Assembly: GCA_002704825.1 (NCBI GenBank)
Contig: PAIY01000219.1
Coordinates: forward strand, 1-50,054
Reading direction: 5' to 3'
Origin: Phycisphaeraceae bacterium
GTDB taxonomy: Bacteria; Planctomycetota; Phycisphaerae; Phycisphaerales; Phycisphaeraceae
DNA: 50,054 nucleotides
Shown here: piece after piece, positions 44,940 to 50,054 of the stretch
Layout: each line of letters starts with the position of its first letter
Position numbering within the stretch: the stretch's first letter is position 1
Notes under the pieces: model-generated
What the model saw: only the letters and a program-made list of their open reading frames with translations
The model's database searches: none
Told to the model about the DNA's origin: nothing
Program-made: the position numbers and the translations under genes

Positions 44940-46358
44940 ATGAAACCGGTCAGAGAGCCAATAACCGAACCGTCGCGTCAGTTGAATGTGGCATTTGAAG
45001 TCGACGTTGTGATCGCAGGGGGCGGACCCGCGGGGGTGTCTGCTGCAATTGCTGCTGCGATGACACAGAAACAAGCTGGTCAACCTGTTTCCGTTCTGTT
45101 ACTCGAATCACAAGGCCAACTCGGCGGTGTCTGGACTTCGGGGTTACTGAGTTGGATCATCGACAGTGAAAACAAACCCGGCATTCTCACGCAGCTTTAT
45201 GCACAGCTGGATCGACTGCGTGATCAAATGCACGAGCCTCCAACCCTTTATCAAAAGGGCAGAACCTATGATCCTGAGTTAATGAAGTGGGTGCTTGAGC
45301 AATGGATCTGCGGCCTTGGGATCAAGGTGCTTTTGCACACGCGATTGGCTCAGGCAAAACTGGATCAACAGCAAAATCTGACACACGTGGTGATCGAATC
45401 ATGCAGTGGCCGTCAGGCAATTTCAGGGAAGGTGTTTATCGATTGCACCGGCGATGGTGTGCTTACCAGACATGCGGGTTGTGTTTGTTCCATTGGCTCA
45501 GATGATGATCCAGAAAATGGACCACGTTTACAACCCATGTCCCTGATGGCGATCGTCACCGGCGTTGATCGTGAGCAACTCAAGCCGTACTACAATATCG
45601 GCCATGAATCATGGGCCGTCCCCAAGCAACGTCTGCTCACTGCCATCCGTGATGCAGGCATGGAACCGACCTACACACGTCCGACCCTTTTTGAAATCTA
45701 CCCGGACATGTTCGGCATGATGGTTAATCACCAGTATGGCCAGCATCCGCATGTCGTTGATCAAGTCACCGATGCAACCCTCACCGCTCGTGATGAAATC
45801 AATCGTATCGTCCAGGCATTAAGACAATCCGGCGGTATCTGGCGACAGCTTCGTTTGGTCGCAACGGCCAATCAAATCGGTATCCGGGAGAGCACGCGGC
45901 CGCGTGGCTGCTATCAGGTTACGTTGGATGACTTGGTTGTAGGTCGCGAACATGATGATGCGATCTGTCGATGTACGTTTGGCGTCGATGTCCATGCAAC
46001 GAGCAAGCAGTCTGCTGGTGGGGGGATTGAACCATCACCGGTGACACGGACTTTGCCTTATGACATTCCTTACCGCGCTTTGATCGCATCACAGGTCGGG
46101 CAATTGCTCTTTGCCGGCCGATGTATCAGCGGTGACTTCTGGGCACACGCGTCCTACCGCGTCACCGGCAATGCGGTGGCTACCGGCGAAGCTGCAGGAT
46201 GTGCAGCAGCGCTTTCGGTTGTCGATCAAGGTTCCCCACGTGATCTGGATTTTGCCCAGCGTCTCAAACCCGCTTTGGATCAACTGCGTCAAGCTTGCTG
46301 TGATGACATGACTGGGACAGACCGTTGTGGCATGTCTGCGTTAGCCCAGTCGGTTTAA
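44940..46358 (+). CDS. FAD-dependent oxidoreductase, FAD_oxidored family (472 aa)
   Basis: VDVVIAGGGPAGVSAAIAAA, with an acidic LLLES end, is the FAD site; GGVWTSGLLSWIID, YDPELMKWVLEQWI, IDCTGDGVLTRHAGC and the C-terminal FAGRCISGDFWAHASYRVTGNAVATGEAAGCAAAL match the FAD_oxidored family and the 456-aa protein at 22652. An N-terminal 20-residue leader precedes the fold. ATG 44940 has AGGTGG 6 nt upstream. Its placement after the beta-helix and prepilin-like genes suggests oxidation of a sugar or uronate product. No signal peptide. Confidence 0.9.
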   Translation: MKPVREPITEPSRQLNVAFEVDVVIAGGGPAGVSAAIAAAMTQKQAGQPVSVLLLESQGQLGGVWTSGLLSWIIDSENKPGILTQLYAQLDRLRDQMHEPPTLYQKGRTYDPELMKWVLEQWICGLGIKVLLHTRLAQAKLDQQQNLTHVVIESCSGRQAISGKVFIDCTGDGVLTRHAGCVCSIGSDDDPENGPRLQPMSLMAIVTGVDREQLKPYYNIGHESWAVPKQRLLTAIRDAGMEPTYTRPTLFEIYPDMFGMMVNHQYGQHPHVVDQVTDATLTARDEINRIVQALRQSGGIWRQLRLVATANQIGIRESTRPRGCYQVTLDDLVVGREHDDAICRCTFGVDVHATSKQSAGGGIEPSPVTRTLPYDIPYRALIASQVGQLLFAGRCISGDFWAHASYRVTGNAVATGEAAGCAAALSVVDQGSPRDLDFAQRLKPALDQLRQACCDDMTGTDRCGMSALAQSV

Positions 46359-46438
46359 ACTTTGATTACTTTTGCAGGATTTCGTTTTTGAGCGCTTGAA
46401 CCTCAGTTTATCGTGGGGTTACCTGTCTTGTGGTTGAA
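46359..46438. other. Gap between FAD oxidoreductase and GntR promoter, AGCGCT site
   Basis: The only notable element is GAGCGCTT at 46390-46397, similar to the LacI-type sites at 28313 and 28331 but with just a 6-bp palindrome. No hairpin terminator is visible. Confidence 0.3.
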
Positions 46439-46488
46439 AAATTGACTTACTCAATTGTCTGGTTAGAATAAATTGAGTAAGTCAATTT
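46439..46488 (+). promoter_or_regulatory. 18-bp perfect inverted repeat / two GntR-type dyads around a TAGAAT hexamer
   Basis: Arms 46439-46456 and 46471-46488 are exact inverted repeats of 18 bp separated by 14 nt. Each arm also contains its own dyad ATTGA-N5-TCAAT (46441-46455 and 46472-46486), their centres 31 bp apart, about three helical turns. The spacer has TAGAAT (46464-46469), a -10-like hexamer, with TTGACT at 46443-46448 as a possible -35 (15-nt gap). Expected function: tight autoregulation of the GntR gene beginning at 46508. Confidence 0.75.
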
Positions 46489-46507
46489 GTGATTTGGTAA
46501 CGAACCC

Positions 46508-47644
46508 ATGGCCAAGATGAACATGCACCAGTATCTTGTCGAGACACTTCGACATGAGATCCAACATCACTTCAGCCCCGGTGATCGCCTGCCCAGTGAT
46601 CGCGCATTGGCGGAGCGATTTGGTGTCAGTAACGTGACCATTCGCAATGCCATGACCACATTGGCCCAGGAATCGTTGGTTCGTCGTGAGGTGGGTAAGG
46701 GGACGCATGTTCTGGATACCCAGTTGATCAAGCATGTCGGACTGTTGTTGCAGGGCAACATTTTTTCCCCGCACGCATCGACCTTTGCCTTGACTGCCAT
46801 TCGTCATGTGATTGGATATTTGTCTGAGAACCAGATGGCCTATCGCATCTATCTGACAGATATTCGTGAGGATGGGCGTTCGCCGTTTCCTGCTGTCGGT
46901 GTTGATTTTCTTCAGGCCGTTGAACGCGACAAACTCAGTGGTTTGTTGGTCATCGGGATGGGGCCTGACCCGCAGTGGGGACGCATGGTCAAGAAACGAA
47001 ACATTCCCATGGTGGGTATCAGTGGCGGTGAATATGAGTATCGCATCGGCACGGACACCACGTCAATGATTCATCGCGCGGTGCAGTACCTGGTGGGCAA
47101 TGGTCGCCGTAAACTCGCCTACATGGGTTGGAATCAAAGTGTCATTGACCGGTTCGGCCGTAACGAGCCTGACCTGCGACTTAAAGCATTCAAAGACGCG
47201 TGCAACAAAGCCGGCATCAAGTTGTATGACGGCTGGGTTCAGCCTTATGTCCAGCCTGGACATCCGGGTGAAGGATGGGAAGCCTTCCGCGCAATCTGGT
47301 CTGCCAAACGCAAGTCACAACCGGATGGTCTGGTGGTGGTTGATGATCTGATTTTCAACGATGCCTGTATTGCAATCAGCAACATGGGCTTGAAGGTGCC
47401 CGAGCAGTTGATGATCGTGACGCATGCCAATCGATATTCAGGATTGGTTGCGCCGTTCCCGGTTGCACGCATGGAAAATGATCCATCACGTTCAGCTGAA
47501 CATGCCTGGCAAATGCTCAGGACTTTGATGGCAGGTAAGAAGCCTGCGTCCAAATTGATCAATGTGGAACTGACTTGGCGAGATGAAATGTTGCTATCAC
47601 CCCAAGCTTTGAAAATAGAGAACCAGCAGGGCACCGCCTTGTGA
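46508..47644 (+). CDS. GntR-family regulator with LacI-like sensor domain (378 aa)
   Basis: Residues 1-70 form a GntR winged helix (LRHEIQHHFSPGDRLPSDRALAERFGVSNVTIRNAMTTLAQESLV, wing VGKGTHV). Residues 75-370 have the periplasmic-binding-like pattern: HVGLLLQGN, KLSGLLVIGMG, RAVQYLVGNGRRKLAYMGWN and DGLVVVDDLIFNDACIAISNMG. The binding partner is likely a sugar. ATG 46508 lies 19 nt past the inverted repeat, so autoregulation is expected. A second in-frame ATG at 46517 is possible. It resembles the regulator at 17888 in domain plan and may control the preceding or following genes. Confidence 0.9.
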   Translation: MAKMNMHQYLVETLRHEIQHHFSPGDRLPSDRALAERFGVSNVTIRNAMTTLAQESLVRREVGKGTHVLDTQLIKHVGLLLQGNIFSPHASTFALTAIRHVIGYLSENQMAYRIYLTDIREDGRSPFPAVGVDFLQAVERDKLSGLLVIGMGPDPQWGRMVKKRNIPMVGISGGEYEYRIGTDTTSMIHRAVQYLVGNGRRKLAYMGWNQSVIDRFGRNEPDLRLKAFKDACNKAGIKLYDGWVQPYVQPGHPGEGWEAFRAIWSAKRKSQPDGLVVVDDLIFNDACIAISNMGLKVPEQLMIVTHANRYSGLVAPFPVARMENDPSRSAEHAWQMLRTLMAGKKPASKLINVELTWRDEMLLSPQALKIENQQGTAL

Positions 47645-47807
47645 CCGTGCGGTTCATGTTCACGCTTTACAGGATCCAGCAAGCCTGTTGACCAGGTGCG
47701 TATGGAGACACGCATCGCGCGATCCGTTTGCGCCTTGAGATTGTTGATGGGGTTGATTGCAAAACGTTGTTGATGATTCAGTAATTCATCGTTGGGATTG
47801 ATTGACC
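47645..47807. other. Intergenic region between the GntR gene and the alpha/alpha-toroid gene
   Basis: Contains TGCAAAACGTTGTTGA around 47758-47773, an imperfect LacI-like dyad AACGTT, and no clear promoter or terminator. The ribosome site for ATG 47808 is weak (GGG at 47793-47795). Confidence 0.3.
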
Positions 47808-49841
47808 ATGCACGACACCACCGAACAAAACCTTCAATACATCCAGCAACTCCGAACAGGTCGTCAGCAGCGTTGCGATCAGTATTTGGGTATTGCGCGG
47901 GACCTGTTTAAACCCATCCTGGATGCGGATGCCAACTGGCTGATCCCGCTGACGCAGGAGTTTGGGCGACTGGATTTACAAATTGCCACCGCGTTTTATC
48001 TGGGTAATGAATCGGAGCAACATACTGCCAATCAACTGGTATGTCGGGCGCCGATGCCTGAAGTTGCTGGTCTTCGCTTTGGGATTTTCAACACCAGCAT
48101 CATGATGCATCACCTGGTGAAATTCGAACATCTCATGACCGATCAGGCCAAGGCGCGATGTGAAGAGATGGTCTGTGAAGGCTGTCACAATAATGCTGGG
48201 ATGCAGGCGACGGACTACCAGTTCCATGGGTACAACGACAACATGCCTGCCATGGCAGTTGAGACACTGGTCCTGGCGGGGGAGCGTTTTGGTGAAGAGG
48301 CCTGGATTCAAATGGGGCTCTGGAAGCTTGTACGTTTGGCGGAGATGTTATCGCGGTGCGGCTTGATCAGTGAGTACAACAGTCCCAACTACCTGCCGGA
48401 CACCATTCATCATTTGATGACGCTTTACAAGTACACGCAGAATGAACAGGTTCGCGAACATGCAGGCAAGATCGTTAAGCGTTTATGGGCGGACCTTGCC
48501 TCGCATTGGCATCCGGCAGCCAGGTGTCCAGCGGGACCCTTCAGCCGAGCGTATCTCGATGATTTTAATAATTACATTTCGCCATTGAATTGCCTTTGCT
48601 GGTTCCTGTTTGGCCCGGAAGTTTCAGGCATATCAGCGACCGAAGCGATCATGCCCCGCCCCGGACTTCAGTGCATGCATGGCAATGATCCCCTGGAACA
48701 CACCGCGCGGATGGCATGGTATGCAACAACGGACGATGCGCTCCTTGATGATGCCATGGCAAGGCGATTTGTGCATAAAGACTACCCCTACGAAGTCCGC
48801 GCATCCACGGAACAGGGGACGACCGCACATTCACCGCTTAAGCGCGTTGACACCCAATCGTACATGCAGCAGGCCTACTCACTGGGTACCGCGTCCAGTT
48901 CGTTTCTCACCGGCGAGCAGACCGCCAATCTCTATGTGACGGGCAACAATCACGCTGACATCAACCCCGTACTCTACACGCGGTATCTGGTCAATGATGT
49001 CTTTCCCGGGATGACTGAAGACAATACGTTTCATCAACTGACGCATGGGGAAGCCAATCTCGCCAGTCGTGCGAGTGTGCATGCGGTGCAGCATCAGCAG
49101 GCTTCTTTGCTGGGGATGGTACCACACCGGCATCTGTCAGAGATAGATGTGTCTTTGCTACGTATGGCCATCATCGCGCCCAACGCGGTTGGGCAGTTTG
49201 ATGGTTTTGTTGACCAGCAGGGACAACCCTTGCTTCCCGATCAGCGTTATCCTGTCGGTCAATGGTTTGCTGCGAAGTTGGGTGATGCATTGGTTGCGAT
49301 GTACCCGCTTGCCATGAACGGTATGCCGGATGCGCCTTGTCATGTCAGGCTTCGTTGCAATGAACAGTATCACTATCTGGAAGTCGTCAATCTCGAGCAA
49401 CAAGCTTCACCCATCAACGACAAACAGCTTGCCATGTTCAACAACGGCATGGCAATCGAGTTGGCGGATACCTCAGATTGGCAAGGTGATATCGGTTCTT
49501 TTCTGCATGCATTGGACGAAGCGGTCGTCATTGAAGATCAGTTCTATGGCTTGACCCGTCGCATGCGTTATCACCGACAGACGCTAACCGATCGTGATGC
49601 ATTGGTGATGACGTTGAGCTACGCGACACCATTTGATGGTGTGTCGATTCGTACAGTTAATGGCCGTTATGCACCATCACCGACCTGGCAGTGTTCGGAT
49701 ATCAAGGCAGAGTCGTTGCCCTATTTGGCGGGGGATGGCTTTATCGCAGCACCGGGTTTACGCTGGGATGATCTTACCAATCCACGATGCGAAGGTGCGT
49801 GGGCGATTGGTCAGACAGGTTGGGCGAAGCAGACGGTTTGA
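47808..49841 (+). CDS. Uncharacterised protein, predicted alpha/alpha-toroid plus beta-sandwich, polysaccharide-lyase-like (677 aa)
   Basis: I recognise no named family with confidence. The first 400 residues are helical with repeated H-x-x-D/N turns and contain SEYNSPNYLPDTIHHLMTLYKYT, a motif resembling EYNSPTY in uncharacterised (alpha/alpha)-toroid proteins; TDYQFHGYNDNMPAMAVETLVLAG and CGLISEYNSPNY would line a toroid groove. Residues about 410-677 appear beta-rich, like the sandwich of heparinase-type lyases. There is no signal peptide. Position after a sugar-responsive GntR gene hints at polysaccharide or oligosaccharide processing. An upstream in-frame TTG (47802) exists but has no better ribosome site. 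The end is followed by a hairpin at 49864. Confidence 0.7.
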   Translation: MHDTTEQNLQYIQQLRTGRQQRCDQYLGIARDLFKPILDADANWLIPLTQEFGRLDLQIATAFYLGNESEQHTANQLVCRAPMPEVAGLRFGIFNTSIMMHHLVKFEHLMTDQAKARCEEMVCEGCHNNAGMQATDYQFHGYNDNMPAMAVETLVLAGERFGEEAWIQMGLWKLVRLAEMLSRCGLISEYNSPNYLPDTIHHLMTLYKYTQNEQVREHAGKIVKRLWADLASHWHPAARCPAGPFSRAYLDDFNNYISPLNCLCWFLFGPEVSGISATEAIMPRPGLQCMHGNDPLEHTARMAWYATTDDALLDDAMARRFVHKDYPYEVRASTEQGTTAHSPLKRVDTQSYMQQAYSLGTASSSFLTGEQTANLYVTGNNHADINPVLYTRYLVNDVFPGMTEDNTFHQLTHGEANLASRASVHAVQHQQASLLGMVPHRHLSEIDVSLLRMAIIAPNAVGQFDGFVDQQGQPLLPDQRYPVGQWFAAKLGDALVAMYPLAMNGMPDAPCHVRLRCNEQYHYLEVVNLEQQASPINDKQLAMFNNGMAIELADTSDWQGDIGSFLHALDEAVVIEDQFYGLTRRMRYHRQTLTDRDALVMTLSYATPFDGVSIRTVNGRYAPSPTWQCSDIKAESLPYLAGDGFIAAPGLRWDDLTNPRCEGAWAIGQTGWAKQTV

Positions 49842-49863
49842 TGCTATACAGTCTCGCGATACG

Positions 49864-49890
49864 AGCATGTTTGACAGAGTTTGTCATGCT
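49864..49890 (+). terminator. Possible hairpin after the toroid gene
   Basis: AGCATG (49864-49869) and CATGCT (49885-49890) can pair, with TGACA/TGTCA (49872-49876/49882-49886) as an alternative inner stem. It sits about 22 nt past the stop. There is no T-run, so it is a weak candidate terminator. Confidence 0.3.
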
Positions 49891-49971
49891 TAGAGCCCTC
49901 CAATACTTATTCTCCAAGCTACCGCTCATCTCGTCATTCCCGCGCAGGGACATGATGCACATCGTTTTTAA

Positions 49972-50054
49972 AGTTGAGCACCGGGTGTCAACCCGGTGCC
50001 CGTTGTGCATACGTTAATCCCAGGGGGCACCGGGTTAACACCCGGTGCTCAACT
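49972..50054. repeat. 30-nt inverted repeat of palindromic units at the window edge
   Basis: Bases 49972-50001 and 50025-50054 are inverted copies of each other with a single mismatch (C/T class, at the centre). Each copy also has an internal palindrome, GCACCGGGT...ACCCGGTGC. The element is preceded by CGTCATTCCCGCGCAGG (49934-49950), a phrase typical of intergenic bacterial repeats. It may be a REP-like or miniature mobile element; the second copy ends at the window border, so its true length is unknown. Confidence 0.7.

Noticed and set aside
46390..46397. LacI-type operator near the GntR gene
   Set aside because: The palindrome is only AGCGCT with poorly matching flanks; expected by chance.
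1..50054. tRNA, rRNA, CRISPR arrays, transposases, integrases
   Set aside because: None recognised on either strand; no regularly spaced direct repeats and no transposase motifs.

Overview
ORGANISM AND STYLE. The window reads as chromosomal DNA of a planctomycete-like bacterium, most plausibly of the Phycisphaerae type; this is inferred from gene content, not from a marker gene. The pointers are two prepilin-like proteins with the H-X9-DG tail, a Cys-type sulfatase, several Gfo/Idh/MocA and FAD_oxidored proteins in sugar clusters, five secreted or anchored beta-propellers, a one-domain SIS protein, and a DUF4011 giant helicase. I see no rRNA, tRNA, CRISPR array or complete insertion sequence.

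REGION A (1-17.5 kb, all minus strand). This is one very tightly packed operon of at least 15 genes. It is read from a promoter near 17.64 kb leftwards and runs off the left edge. Almost every junction overlaps by 4 to 11 bases (ATGA or GTGA type). From the promoter the order is: secreted beta-propeller; 2x[4Fe-4S] protein; radical SAM enzyme; DUF116-polyprenyl diphosphate synthase fusion; small alpha/alpha-toroid protein; class II terpene cyclase-like protein (with an in-frame TAA at codon 15); anchored beta-propeller; anchored NHL-like protein; 69-aa Tat-signal Cys protein; Tat-like polyferredoxin; NapH/CcoG-like membrane iron-sulfur protein; anchored beta-propeller; a 981-aa NuoE-NuoF-NuoG(N) single-chain NADH dehydrogenase module; anchored beta-propeller; and a LolD/MacB-type ABC ATPase. 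Isoprenoid-building genes and a full NADH-to-membrane electron chain therefore share one transcript. I know no named system with this content, and it is my main candidate for an undescribed system.

REGION B (17.9-28.1 kb). A GntR-type regulator with a sugar-binding sensor domain (minus strand) diverges from a plus-strand catabolic operon. That operon encodes an SDR, a ROK kinase, a URO-D family protein, a SIS protein, an FAD oxidoreductase, a phosphotriesterase/lactonase-like hydrolase, a TIM-barrel isomerase/epimerase and two Gfo/Idh/MocA dehydrogenases. It looks like an oxidative sugar or polyol pathway; no transporter is present.

REGION C (28.1-34.5 kb). A LacI regulator, preceded by three palindromic operator-like sites, is followed by a prepilin-like protein, a clan GH-A glycosidase (GH51-like), a GH43-like five-bladed propeller protein and a sulfatase. 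This suggests breakdown of a sulfated, arabinose-containing or similar polysaccharide.

REGION D (34.8-40.7 kb). A single 1991-aa DUF4011/superfamily-1 helicase/Vsr-like nuclease/DUF3320 protein, an architecture linked to phage defence.

REGION E (40.8-50 kb). An AraC regulator with a PocR-type sensor diverges from a secreted parallel beta-helix protein, a second prepilin-like protein and a second FAD oxidoreductase. A GntR regulator with a striking 18-bp perfect inverted repeat in its promoter and a predicted alpha/alpha-toroid protein follow. The right edge holds a 30-nt near-perfect inverted repeat built of smaller palindromes.

REGULATION. Two promoters (17.6 kb and 46.46 kb) have a strong -10 hexamer placed between the arms of a long inverted repeat, a layout expected for tight repression. 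Three genes (18963, 28389, and the AraC gene starting at 41667) have a TAxAAT hexamer only 5-8 nt before the ATG and no convincing ribosome binding site, suggesting leaderless mRNAs.
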